The notes below the pieces were generated by a model. The model did no database searches. It saw only the letters and a program-made list of their open reading frames with translations, and was not told where the DNA came from. A program made the position numbers and the translations under genes. From positions 372,001-436,000 of the forward strand of contig NZ_CZQA01000001.1 in assembly GCF_001458735.1 (NCBI RefSeq): 64,000 bases of DNA, in the 5' to 3' direction. Source of the stretch: Candidatus Nitrospira nitrosa (GTDB lineage: Bacteria > Nitrospirota > Nitrospiria > Nitrospirales > Nitrospiraceae). This document shows, one piece after another, positions 7,928-16,058 of the stretch. The stretch's first letter is position 1. Each line of letters begins with the position of its first letter.

Positions 7928-8398
7928 TCATTCGTCAAGCGTAGCCTTCACTTCATTGCCTCTGTGCCTCTTCGAAACTTTTCTTGACCTCCTACCTTCA
8001 TGTTCCAACCTCGCCAGAATCGGACATTGCTCAGTCGGCTGGCCGACCCGGCAGTCCCGAATTAAACTCCGCAGAGCCCGAGCCAGTGCATGCAGCTCTC
8101 GCATCTTCTCCATCACCTGCTCTAATTTCGCCTGCGCCTTTCGTTGCACGTCGCCGCAGCGAGCCGTGGAACTAACACGGAGATTCAGCAGACCTTGGAT
8201 CTCACGTAGGGAGAACCCCAGCGCTTGCGCGTTCTTGATGAACCGCAGCCTCCGTTCTTCATCGGACCCATAGAATCGATACCCCGACGGCTTTCGCCCT
8301 GCGGGACCGAGCAGGTGCAGCCGCTCGTAATACCGCACCGTCTGAACGTTGACCCCGACGGCTTTCGCCAACCGACCAATTGTGCGTCCTGCTGCCAT
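7928..8398 (-). CDS. merR: MerR family mercury-responsive regulator
   Basis: A 156-aa MerR-type regulator. The N-terminal winged helix (TIGRLAKAVGVNVQTVRYYE) is followed by a dimerisation helix and the metal loop. Cysteines C81, C116 and C125 fall almost exactly where Tn501 MerR has its three Hg ligands (82, 117, 126), including the CPIL context, so mercury sensing is likely. It is the first gene of the operon it should control, not divergent as in Tn501. The promoter at 8422-8453 has the elongated spacer typical of MerR targets. The basic C-terminal tail is longer than usual. Confidence 0.9.
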   Translation of the reverse strand: MAAGRTIGRLAKAVGVNVQTVRYYERLHLLGPAGRKPSGYRFYGSDEERRLRFIKNAQALGFSLREIQGLLNLRVSSTARCGDVQRKAQAKLEQVMEKMRELHALARALRSLIRDCRVGQPTEQCPILARLEHEGRRSRKVSKRHRGNEVKATLDE

Positions 8399-8421
8399 CG
8401 CATCACCTGTTTGTATGTGAA

Positions 8422-8453
8422 ACCTTAGACCCTGTACTACGGTACCGAGTCAA
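8422..8453 (-). promoter_or_regulatory. MerR-type promoter/operator of the mer operon
   Basis: On the minus strand, TTGACT and TAAGGT are separated by 20 bp. The spacer contains the dyad CGGTAC-CGTA-GTACAG, the same layout as the classical mer operator (CCGTAC-N4-GTACGG). An over-long spacer that needs MerR-induced untwisting is the family signature. It would drive merR, merT, merP and the CMD gene together. Confidence 0.85.
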
Positions 8454-8550
8454 GGAAAGCATAGCTCTGATGCATATCCCTAGTCGTGTCAACGTGCTCT
8501 TGTTCTAGATGACACCTCACTGGTATTACGAGCACCGACCTGTGATCCAC

Positions 8551-8593
8551 TGTAAGCCAGCTTACAGAAGCACGTTGTTCAGTCGTGTAGAGT
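8551..8593 (+). promoter_or_regulatory. Perfect TGTAAGC palindrome and -10 box before arsM
   Basis: TGTAAGCCAGCTTACA (8551-8566) is identical to the site at 4848. A -10-like TAGAGT follows at 8588-8593, 29.5 bp from the palindrome centre, against 30.5 bp at the other two promoters. This implies that the arsenic/phosphate operon is activated by the same CRP/FNR-type factor as the DsrE and DUF4403 genes. Confidence 0.6.
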
Positions 8594-8697
8594 TGCGGAG
8601 TTCGTCGTACTGATTCTAAAAGAACCTCATTGACGTCGATCAGGATGATTGATACATAGAACTATCTCGATATGTCACAAAAAGGATAAGGTCGGCC

Positions 8698-9885
8698 ATG
8701 CCCATCGAGGATATTACGCAAAAAGTCAGTGCGCGTTATGCGAATGCAGCCAGTACCGGCGAGCAGATGTGTTGCCCCACCAGCTACGATATGGGGTACC
8801 TCAAGACCTTCATTCCCGAAGAAGTCCTGAAGATCTCCTATGGCTGTGGCACACCGGCTGGACTCAAGACTGTGCGTGCCGGTGAGACGGTCTTAGATAT
8901 TGGATCGGGTGGCGGCATTGACTGCTTTGAAGCCTCTCGGCTGGTCGGCCCCACCGGGCGCGTGATCGGCATCGACATGACCGATACGATGCTGGAGATC
9001 GCCAGAAAGAATGCGGTCGTTGTCGCGACGAATCTCGGCTATCCCTCGTCAAACGTGGAGTTCCGAAAGGGTCTTGCGGATGCGATGCCGGTCGATGACG
9101 GGACGATTGATCTCATCATCTCGAATTGCGTGATCAATCTGGCACCGGACAAACGGAAGGTCTTTCGGGAAATGTATCGGGTCGCCAAACCAGGTGGCCG
9201 GTTTACGATCTCTGATATCGTCGCGGATCAGACCGTTCCACAATATCTCGTCCATGATACCCAGAAGTGGGGCGATTGTCTTTCCGGTGCCTTGACACTG
9301 ACCGACTACATGAACGGCATGACGACCGCCGGCTTTTTGGGAATTCATCTGGTGAAATTCTCACCCTGGCGCGTGATCGACGGCATCCACTTTTTCTCTG
9401 TCACCTTGACCGGCTACAAGGTCCCTCCGGCAACAACGGCCTCTTCAGTCCGATATGCCACCCTTCGCGGCCCCTTCAGCCGACTTGTGGACGAACGAGG
9501 GATGACCTATTACCGTGGAATTCCACAATCCATCACACCGGATGAGTCGCGCTTATTAAGCCTTCCTTCTTTCTCTGAACACTTCCTGCTAACAACCGAA
9601 CCAATCCCACTAGACAATCACGATCCGCGCTGGCGTGCCGTCCTCCCCGCCGATGCTCCTTGCACCTGGCAAGGCCATTATGCGCTGCTGGCCGGTCCCT
9701 TCGTTGAAGCCGCCGATGACGATCACCATGTGTATCGCCGAGGTGAGCCCTTGGAGGTTTGCTCCAAGACGGTGGCCGTCCTAGGGACCGATGGATACCA
9801 GCCCCATTTCGTCCTTCTGAATCGTGCCGGTGAAGGCGCGGGTGGTGAAGCCGTAACTTGCTCCCCTGATGGAGGCTGTTGCTGA
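8698..9885 (+). CDS. arsM: Arsenite S-adenosylmethionine methyltransferase
   Basis: A 395-aa protein. Residues about 1-250 form a class I methyltransferase with the SAM motif LDIGSGGGIDCF (67-77). The cysteines conserved in ArsM are visible: ISYGCGTP (C50), C76, SNCVINL (about C145) and WGDCLSGA (about C200). ArsM converts As(III) to methylated arsenicals. An extra C-terminal domain of about 130 residues ends in CSPDGGCC, a likely arsenic-binding tail seen in the arsenosugar-type subgroup. The stop overlaps the arsR start by one base (TGATG). With arsS downstream, the product probably feeds arsenosugar synthesis. Confidence 0.9.
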   Translation: MPIEDITQKVSARYANAASTGEQMCCPTSYDMGYLKTFIPEEVLKISYGCGTPAGLKTVRAGETVLDIGSGGGIDCFEASRLVGPTGRVIGIDMTDTMLEIARKNAVVVATNLGYPSSNVEFRKGLADAMPVDDGTIDLIISNCVINLAPDKRKVFREMYRVAKPGGRFTISDIVADQTVPQYLVHDTQKWGDCLSGALTLTDYMNGMTTAGFLGIHLVKFSPWRVIDGIHFFSVTLTGYKVPPATTASSVRYATLRGPFSRLVDERGMTYYRGIPQSITPDESRLLSLPSFSEHFLLTTEPIPLDNHDPRWRAVLPADAPCTWQGHYALLAGPFVEAADDDHHVYRRGEPLEVCSKTVAVLGTDGYQPHFVLLNRAGEGAGGEAVTCSPDGGCC

Positions 9886-10259
9886 TGAAATCCGCTCTGG
9901 AAACAGATGTCCTCAGCCCACGGGAATGTGCGTCGGTGCTCAAAGCTCTGGCAGATGAAACCAGACTTCGGATTCTGGAGTCGCTACTGGCCGAAGAGAA
10001 GTGCGTCTCGGACCTGGTGCGGGAATTGGGTTGCCCGCAACCGCACGTGTCGCACCACCTGCGCATTCTGCGAAATTCCGGTGTCGTAGAAGGCCTACGG
10101 GAAGGAAAGCAGGTATGCTACCGCATTGCACCAATCGTCAAGCGGGCATTGGCTAAGCAGGAAGGGAAAGCCCTCAACTTTGGATGCTGTGAACTGCGAT
10201 TCCCTGAATCCGTCTTGGCCACAGCCAAGTCTCGTGCACTGCATATGGTCCACTCCTGA
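9885..10259 (+). CDS. arsR: ArsR family metalloregulator
   Basis: A 124-aa winged-helix repressor of the ArsR/SmtB family. The core LKALADETRLRILESLL, recognition region CPQPHVSHHLRILRNSGVVE and wing are all present. Candidate As(III) ligands include the Cys of EEKCVSDL, the Cys before PQPHVSHH and a C-terminal GCC. ATG 9885 overlaps the arsM stop by one base, with GGAGG 9 nt upstream inside arsM. It sits inside the operon rather than in front, so any repression of the operon promoter would act at a distance. No operator could be identified with confidence. Confidence 0.9.
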   Translation: MKSALETDVLSPRECASVLKALADETRLRILESLLAEEKCVSDLVRELGCPQPHVSHHLRILRNSGVVEGLREGKQVCYRIAPIVKRALAKQEGKALNFGCCELRFPESVLATAKSRALHMVHS

Positions 10260-10279
10260 AAGATGATGCGGCCGTAGCC

Positions 10280-11317
10280 ATGCCACTGACTCTGTTGGGA
10301 CAACACAATCCCCTCGCCTCCCCTTCCGAGCAACTCAAACTATTGGATCAAGCCGGTTCCCATCTTTCCTTTGAGGCTCAGCTTAATCGAGTGGGCTTAG
10401 CTCCTCTGTGCGCAACAGGCATTACGGTCTTCCAGATCAATGTGGGGAAATTGTGCAACCAGACCTGTCGCCATTGCCATGTCGATGCCGGTCCAGATCG
10501 TCCCGAGACCATGTCCTTGAAAACAGCAGAGCACTGCATGAATGCTCTGGCCAAAACCGACATTCCTACGGTGGATATCACGGGAGGTGCACCGGAATTG
10601 AATCCCCATTTCCGGTGGCTCGTTGAACAGTCCCGTAAGCTCGGGCGCCACATCATCGATCGTTGCAATCTGACCGTCTTACTGCTTCCTTCACAAGCCG
10701 ACTTGGCAGAATTCCTGGCTCATCATCAAGTCGAGATCATCGCGTCGCTGCCGTCGTACCGAGCCAGCCAAACTGATGCACAACGAGGCGAGGGGATCTT
10801 TGAGAAATCCTTGGACGGGCTTCGCCTCTTGAATCGACTCGGCTACGGACGACCAGACAGCGGCCTTGCCTTGAATCTGGTCTACAATCCCGTCGGTGCA
10901 TTCCTGCCTCCGAAGCAGGAGTCGATCGAAGCACAATTTAAGAAAGAATTACGGACCAAGCATGGGGTTGAGTTCAACCGGCTCTACACCATTACCAACA
11001 TGCCCATCAGCCGGTTCCTGGAGTTTCTTATCGAAAGCGGGAACTATGAGCAGTATATGACCCGTCTCGCGAACGCGTTCAATCCGGCAGCCGCTGCCGG
11101 CGTCATGTGTCGCTCGACGCTGTCGGTTGGATGGGACGGCAGACTCTACGATTGCGACTTCAACCAGGTGCTCGACCTTCCGGTTGACCATGGTGCGCCG
11201 TCGCACATCCGGAACTTCGATCCGGCACAGCTCCATCATCGACAGATCGTCACGCGCAACCATTGCTTTGGTTGCACCGCCGGCTCCGGTTCATCCTGTG
11301 GTGGATCCGTCACTTGA
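10280..11317 (+). CDS. arsS: Arsenosugar biosynthesis radical SAM protein ArsS
   Basis: A 345-aa radical SAM enzyme. The cluster motif CNQTCRHC (C59, C63, C66) binds the 4Fe-4S centre, and GGAPELNP is the glycine-rich SAM motif. The C-terminal domain (DUF3641) carries CRSTLSVGWDGRLYDCDFNQ and ends CFGCTAGSGSSCGG. That last Cys is a selenocysteine in some relatives and is ordinary Cys here. ArsS is proposed to transfer the deoxyadenosyl group onto dimethylarsenite. It follows arsR by about 20 nt and precedes pstS by about 35 nt. The family assignment is strong. Confidence 0.92.
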   Translation: MPLTLLGQHNPLASPSEQLKLLDQAGSHLSFEAQLNRVGLAPLCATGITVFQINVGKLCNQTCRHCHVDAGPDRPETMSLKTAEHCMNALAKTDIPTVDITGGAPELNPHFRWLVEQSRKLGRHIIDRCNLTVLLLPSQADLAEFLAHHQVEIIASLPSYRASQTDAQRGEGIFEKSLDGLRLLNRLGYGRPDSGLALNLVYNPVGAFLPPKQESIEAQFKKELRTKHGVEFNRLYTITNMPISRFLEFLIESGNYEQYMTRLANAFNPAAAAGVMCRSTLSVGWDGRLYDCDFNQVLDLPVDHGAPSHIRNFDPAQLHHRQIVTRNHCFGCTAGSGSSCGGSVT

Positions 11318-11352
11318 AGAATGTCCGCCGATTAAGATATGGAGATATCTCA

Positions 11353-12216
11353 ATGTATAAACTACTTCAGATATTTCCGCAGAAAACATTGGGTTCGTTC
11401 GTCGCGTTCTTGTGCGTCTCCTATTTAGGGATCGGGGGATCCGCGACGGCTCAGGCAAACCAGGATCAACTATCCGGCAAACTGGTGATCACGGGTGCCA
11501 GCACTCTTGCTCCATTAATCACCGAGATCGGCAAACGCTTCGAAAGTCTCTACCCCAACGTACGGGTGGACGTGCAGACCGGCGGCTCCTCCCGCGGGGT
11601 GGCCGACGCCCGCCAGGGGCTCGCCGACATTGGGATGGTCTCCCGCGCAATGAAGGATGAGGAGAAGGATCTGTACGCGTTTCCGGTGGCCCGCGACGGT
11701 GTGGGAATCATTCTCCATAAAGATAATCCCATTCGGACTCTCACGGACGAACAGGTGGTCGCCATCTATACAGGAAAGATTATCAATTGGAAGGACGTCG
11801 GAGGGAAGGATGCGCCCATTGCCGTCGTGAACAAAGCCGAAGGCCGGTCTACACTCGAAGTGTTCTTGCACTACTTTAGGCTCAAGAATACGGACATCAA
11901 AGCGCAGGTGGTCATCGGCGACAATGAGCAGGGCGTCAAGACGGTCGCAGGCAATCGGAACGCCATCGGATATGTTTCTATCGGGACGGCAGAATATGAC
12001 GAATCACAAGGCGTGCCGATTAAACTGCTCCCAACAGGAGGGGTGGCCGCCTCTACCGAAACCGTACGGAACCGCACCTTTCCCATGTCCCGTCCGTTAC
12101 ATATCGTCACTCGGACTCCACCAGTGGGATTAGCCAAGACCTTTATCGACTACGCACAGTCAAGAGCCGTGCATGACATCATCACACAGCAATCCTTCGT
12201 TCCTCTGGCCGACTGA
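11353..12216 (+). CDS. pstS: Phosphate ABC transporter substrate-binding protein (PstS-like)
   Basis: A 287-aa periplasmic binding protein with a signal peptide ending near ATAQA. The PstS-type core follows: ITGASTLAPLI, a TGGSSRG phosphate-loop motif and a GIILHKDNPI segment. The upstream frame is open into arsS, but ATG 11353 has a purine-rich GGAGA upstream and gives a proper signal peptide. The last 44 nt overlap pstC, showing tight coupling. Embedded behind arsM-arsR-arsS, it may capture phosphate under arsenate stress or deliver arsenate. Ligand preference cannot be read from the sequence. Confidence 0.88.
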   Translation: MYKLLQIFPQKTLGSFVAFLCVSYLGIGGSATAQANQDQLSGKLVITGASTLAPLITEIGKRFESLYPNVRVDVQTGGSSRGVADARQGLADIGMVSRAMKDEEKDLYAFPVARDGVGIILHKDNPIRTLTDEQVVAIYTGKIINWKDVGGKDAPIAVVNKAEGRSTLEVFLHYFRLKNTDIKAQVVIGDNEQGVKTVAGNRNAIGYVSIGTAEYDESQGVPIKLLPTGGVAASTETVRNRTFPMSRPLHIVTRTPPVGLAKTFIDYAQSRAVHDIITQQSFVPLAD

Positions 12217-13051
12217 CCGCCTGTTGCTCTGGCTGCTGCGCGGCATCGCCGTGATCGCCGGCACCATTGTCATGCTCATCGTGACCTTCCTGATCGTGGA
12301 AGCGCTGCCGGTTCTCCGTCACGTCGGTGTACTCCGATTCTTTACCGACCCGTCTTGGCACCCAGCTGAGGGCTTCTACAACCTCACTCCGATATTGTGG
12401 GGAACGCTGTTCGCCATGGCCGGTTCTGTACTGATCGCCACACCCTTGGGCATTCTTTCCGCCGTCTTCTGCCAGTACTATGCACCAACGATACTGGCAC
12501 GGCCATACCGACGCCTGATCGAGCTGCTAGCGGGTATCCCTTCCGTGGTTTATGGATTCTGGGGACTCGTCGTGCTGGTCCCGCTGATCGGAGAGATCCA
12601 CCCGCCCGGTCCCAGTCTCCTAGCCGGCATCCTGGTCCTCACGATCATGATCCTCCCCACCATCGCCTTGATGGCCGATGCCAGTCTTGCCAACGTGCCA
12701 CAACAATACGTACGTGGTGCTGCCGCCTTGGGGCTGCCGCGATGGGCGACGATCCGAGGCGTGGTGTTTCCGGCAGCAAAGTCGGGGTTGTTCACCGGGG
12801 TGATTCTGGGAACCGGCCGAGCCATCGGCGAAACGATGGCCATTCTGATGGTGTGTGGGAACGTGGTCCAGACCCCTTCTAACCTCTTCGACCCGATCCG
12901 GACGCTGACCGCCAATATCGCCCTAGAAATGGCCTATGCCCTCGGAGACCATCGCGCCGCGCTGTTCGTGAGCGGACTCGTGTTGATGGCCTTGATCATA
13001 GCGCTTACCATTTCTGCGGAATGGATCAGTCGTGGAAGGATTTATGGTTGA
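12173..13051 (+). CDS. pstC: Phosphate ABC transporter permease PstC
   Basis: A 292-aa permease with six predicted membrane helices and the ABC-permease EAA-type loop near ALGLPRWATIRGVVFPAAKSG. The family element IPSVVYGFWGL is typical of PstC. It overlaps pstS by 44 nt and pstA by 20 nt. With PstA it forms the membrane channel for the PstB ATPase. Length and motif order are normal. No PhoU or PhoBR gene lies nearby, which suggests regulation by the arsenic operon rather than by the classical Pho system. Confidence 0.9.
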   Translation: MTSSHSNPSFLWPTDRLLLWLLRGIAVIAGTIVMLIVTFLIVEALPVLRHVGVLRFFTDPSWHPAEGFYNLTPILWGTLFAMAGSVLIATPLGILSAVFCQYYAPTILARPYRRLIELLAGIPSVVYGFWGLVVLVPLIGEIHPPGPSLLAGILVLTIMILPTIALMADASLANVPQQYVRGAAALGLPRWATIRGVVFPAAKSGLFTGVILGTGRAIGETMAILMVCGNVVQTPSNLFDPIRTLTANIALEMAYALGDHRAALFVSGLVLMALIIALTISAEWISRGRIYG

Positions 13052-13907
13052 GGTTGCGACACAACAGCCGAATACGCGCGAATGGCTGGCGTTCGTCCTG
13101 GTCTGGGGATCAGCAGTACTCGTCACCGCAACGTTTTGTTGGCTATTGGGTGATATCATCTGGCACGGACTGCGCCATGTCTCGTGGACGTTTCTGACGA
13201 CACCGCCTGAGAACGCTGGACGCCGAGGCGGGATCGGCCCGATCTTAGTTTCGACCTTCTTAATTTTGGGAGTCTGTCTTGCCGTCTCACTCCCTATCGG
13301 CATCGGTACCGCCGTCCTCCTCGCCGAATTTACGTCGGACCACAGTCTGTTTGGAAGATTAACTCGTCGAAGCTTAGACGTTTTGGCCGGTGTGCCCTCG
13401 ATCGTCTTCGGTCTCTTCGGCAACGCATTTTTTTGCAAGACGCTAGGCCTCGGTTTCTCAATCCTCTCCGGTGGGCTGACTCTGGCCTGCATGGTGCTGC
13501 CGATTTTAATCCGCTCTACCGAGGAGGGGTTTCGTGCTGTGCCGTCTAACTATCGCTTATCCGCCGCCGCGCTTGGACTGTCACGTACCACGACGCTTTT
13601 TCATCTCTTGCTACCGGCAGCAGTGCCTGGACTCCTGGTGGGCTTGGTACTTGGCGTCGGCCGGGCGATTGCAGAAACCGCAGCGCTCATCTTCACCAGC
13701 GGCTATGTGGATCGGATGCCGGAGTCGCTGCTCGATTCAGGCCGAGCGCTATCCGTCCACATCTTTGACCTTTCGATGAATGTCTCAGGCGGAGATGCCA
13801 ACGCCTATGCCTCCGCGCTGGTCTTGGTCACTTCGCTGCTGATGATCAATGGAGTGGCGTCATGGCTGACGGAATATTGGCTCCACCGGAGGATCGTCAC
13901 AGGATGA
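13032..13907 (+). CDS. pstA: Phosphate ABC transporter permease PstA
   Basis: A 291-aa permease with six predicted helices. GVPSIVFGLFGNAFF matches the PstA/PstC signature, and ALGLSRTTTLFHLLLPAAVPGLL is the coupling-helix loop. GTG 13032 overlaps the pstC end; ATG 13044 is an alternative, with AAGGA only 3 nt before it. The stop overlaps the pstB ATG by four bases (ATGA). It partners PstC in the membrane. Confidence 0.9.
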   Translation: MEGFMVEVATQQPNTREWLAFVLVWGSAVLVTATFCWLLGDIIWHGLRHVSWTFLTTPPENAGRRGGIGPILVSTFLILGVCLAVSLPIGIGTAVLLAEFTSDHSLFGRLTRRSLDVLAGVPSIVFGLFGNAFFCKTLGLGFSILSGGLTLACMVLPILIRSTEEGFRAVPSNYRLSAAALGLSRTTTLFHLLLPAAVPGLLVGLVLGVGRAIAETAALIFTSGYVDRMPESLLDSGRALSVHIFDLSMNVSGGDANAYASALVLVTSLLMINGVASWLTEYWLHRRIVTG

Positions 13908-14743
13908 AACCCTCGCTGTCCATGTCGGGTACACAGCCGTGGATTGCACTTGAAGAACGGCCGGTCTGTTGTGTTCCCAAGCCGTTCATCGAGGTCGAGC
14001 GGCTCAGCTTGCACTATGGTCAAATGCCTGCGTTCCATGATGTGACGCTTGTGATAAATCAAGGATGCATCACGACGCTCGTGGGTCCGTCAGGATGCGG
14101 CAAGACCAGTTTCCTTTCCTCGCTGAATCGTCTGACCGATCTCATCCCTGAGTGCCGGCTGTCGGGGCAGATCCGCCTCGACGGCCTCGATGTGCTGGCT
14201 CCGGACACCGATGTGATCCACTTGCGCCGCCGTGTCGGTATGGTTTTCCAAAAGCCAAATCCATTTCCGCTTTCGATTCGGAAAAACCTGGAGTTCCCCT
14301 TGCGTGAGCACGGGATTCGGGATCGGACACGGCTCTCCGGCACGATCGAGACCGGATTACGGGACGTGGGCCTCTGGGACGAGGTCAAGGATCGTTTGGA
14401 ATCGCCGGCCCTGGCGTTGTCGGGTGGCCAACAACAACGATTGTGCATGGCGAGGGCGCTCGTGCTCTCGCCCGACATCCTCCTGATGGATGAACCCTGC
14501 AGCGCGCTCGATCCGCTCTCCAGCGGCGTAGTTGAGGATCTGATCGTCGGTCTCCGTGGCCGCTATACCATTTTAATCGTCACGCACAATCTGGCCCAGG
14601 CGCGACGGATCGCAGACTATGCCGCCTTCTTCTGGGTTCAAAAGGGAGCGGGACGGCTGATTGAGACCGGAACCGCGAAGCAAATCTTTGAGGAACCTCA
14701 TGATCCACTGACGGCAGCGTATGTGAGCGGGATGCGAGGATAG
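13904..14743 (+). CDS. pstB: Phosphate ABC transporter ATPase PstB
   Basis: A 279-aa ABC ATPase. Walker A is GPSGCGKTS, the signature is LSGGQQQR and Walker B is ILLMDEPCSALDP, all intact, with a downstream switch His in VTHNLAQARR. ATG 13904 overlaps the pstA stop and has CGGAGG about 10 nt upstream. An in-frame ATG at 13862 is possible but would overlap pstA further. It is the last gene of the seven-gene arsM-to-pstB run. Confidence 0.92.
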   Translation: MKPSLSMSGTQPWIALEERPVCCVPKPFIEVERLSLHYGQMPAFHDVTLVINQGCITTLVGPSGCGKTSFLSSLNRLTDLIPECRLSGQIRLDGLDVLAPDTDVIHLRRRVGMVFQKPNPFPLSIRKNLEFPLREHGIRDRTRLSGTIETGLRDVGLWDEVKDRLESPALALSGGQQQRLCMARALVLSPDILLMDEPCSALDPLSSGVVEDLIVGLRGRYTILIVTHNLAQARRIADYAAFFWVQKGAGRLIETGTAKQIFEEPHDPLTAAYVSGMRG

Positions 14744-14748
14744 TGAGT

Positions 14749-14829
14749 GAGATGGAGATTCGTATCATTGTCGTCTCGATGGATCCTTGATCAGGCATAC
14801 CTCTAGACTCAATGAGATTGCTCCATCTC
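14749..14829. repeat. Long-loop inverted repeat after pstB
   Basis: GAGATGGAG (14749-14757) pairs perfectly with CTCCATCTC (14821-14829) across a 63-nt loop. It lies just after the pstB stop and could fold at the end of the operon transcript. No U-run follows, so a terminator role is uncertain. Confidence 0.3.
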
Positions 14830-14933
14830 TGTTCTCCGTCTTGAGGTGTCTATCTGGACTTGTCACTCCTGGCTACAGTCTGCTATGGTGCGATGAGGTC
14901 GTTTCATCACACATTGCATTTATACATTACTGA

Positions 14934-16058
14934 ATGGTCTGGGACCCAAAAGATCCGTGGGGCAAGAAGCCTGATCCGCTTGAGGACGCGCTCAAACAGG
15001 CGCAGTCTCAACTCAAAGATCTCTTCCCCTCAGGTGGGCTCAAAAATCTTTTGCCTTCCGGCGGAGTCTGGAATCTCATCATTGCTGCGGTGTTCATCTT
15101 GTTCGTCTGGCAGGCGGTCTTTATCGTCGCGCCGGATGAAGAAGGTGTCGTCAAGCGGTTCGGTGTGCCGGTTCGGACGGTCGAGCCGGGTCCCCACTTC
15201 AAAATCCCCTTCGCTGAGACCATCCTCCAACCCAAGGTGGCAAAACTCTACCGGGTCGAGGTCGGCTTTCGCACCAGCCAGCAGGGCCGCCAGCAAATGG
15301 TGCCCCAAGAAGCCTTGATGTTGACCGGCGATATGAACATCCTGGCAATCGAATTTATCGTGCAATACAAGATCAAAGAATCCCGCGAGTTTCTGTTCAA
15401 CGTGGCGGATATCCATGAGACCATCGGCAAAGCTGCGGAAGCCTCCATGCGGGAAGTGGTGGGGAAGAGCAAGATCGACGAAGCCTTAACCACCGGCAAA
15501 GCCGTCATTCAGCAAGACACCCTGACGCTCTTACAGACGATCTTGGATCAATACCAATCCGGTGTGCAGATTGCTGCGGTGCAGCTGCAAGACGTGGATC
15601 CGCCGGAAGCGGTCGCCGCCGCCTTCAAGGATGTGACGAACGCCAAGGAAGATCGAGAAAAGCTCATCAATCAAGCACAGGGGTATCGTAACGACATCAT
15701 TCCAAGAGCCAAGGGTGAAGCGGCTGAACTGGTGAACCGAGCCAGGGGGTTTGCGCAGGCCCGCCTCAACCGTGCCCAGGGAGAGACAAACCGGTTCCTC
15801 GCCACCCTGAAAGAGTACAATCAGGCAAAAGATGTGATCAGCAAGCGGATTTACATCGAGACAATGGAAGAGATCCTGCCGAGCATGGAGAAGATCATCA
15901 TCGATGGGAAGGGTGGAGAGCGCTTGCTCCCGTATCTTCCGTTGGATCGCCGCTCCAAACCGACGTCCCTGACCGGAGCCAAGACACCCCCACAGGCAGA
16001 GGGTGAAGAGTCGAGGCCGGAATCGCCCACGCTGAAACCGAGAGGCTCACGATCATGA
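14934..16058 (+). CDS. hflK: FtsH protease modulator HflK
   Basis: A 374-aa SPFH-domain protein. A short Gly/Pro-containing N-terminus (WDPKDPWGKKPD) precedes one transmembrane helix at about 47-64. The SPFH domain follows (APDEEGVVKRFG onwards), then a long Ala/Glu-rich coiled coil and a Pro-rich tail. HflK and HflC form a large periplasmic ring complex around the FtsH protease and limit its access to membrane substrates. The stop overlaps the hflC ATG by four bases. No clear Shine-Dalgarno precedes the ATG. ftsH itself is not in the window. Confidence 0.93.
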   Translation: MVWDPKDPWGKKPDPLEDALKQAQSQLKDLFPSGGLKNLLPSGGVWNLIIAAVFILFVWQAVFIVAPDEEGVVKRFGVPVRTVEPGPHFKIPFAETILQPKVAKLYRVEVGFRTSQQGRQQMVPQEALMLTGDMNILAIEFIVQYKIKESREFLFNVADIHETIGKAAEASMREVVGKSKIDEALTTGKAVIQQDTLTLLQTILDQYQSGVQIAAVQLQDVDPPEAVAAAFKDVTNAKEDREKLINQAQGYRNDIIPRAKGEAAELVNRARGFAQARLNRAQGETNRFLATLKEYNQAKDVISKRIYIETMEEILPSMEKIIIDGKGGERLLPYLPLDRRSKPTSLTGAKTPPQAEGEESRPESPTLKPRGSRS

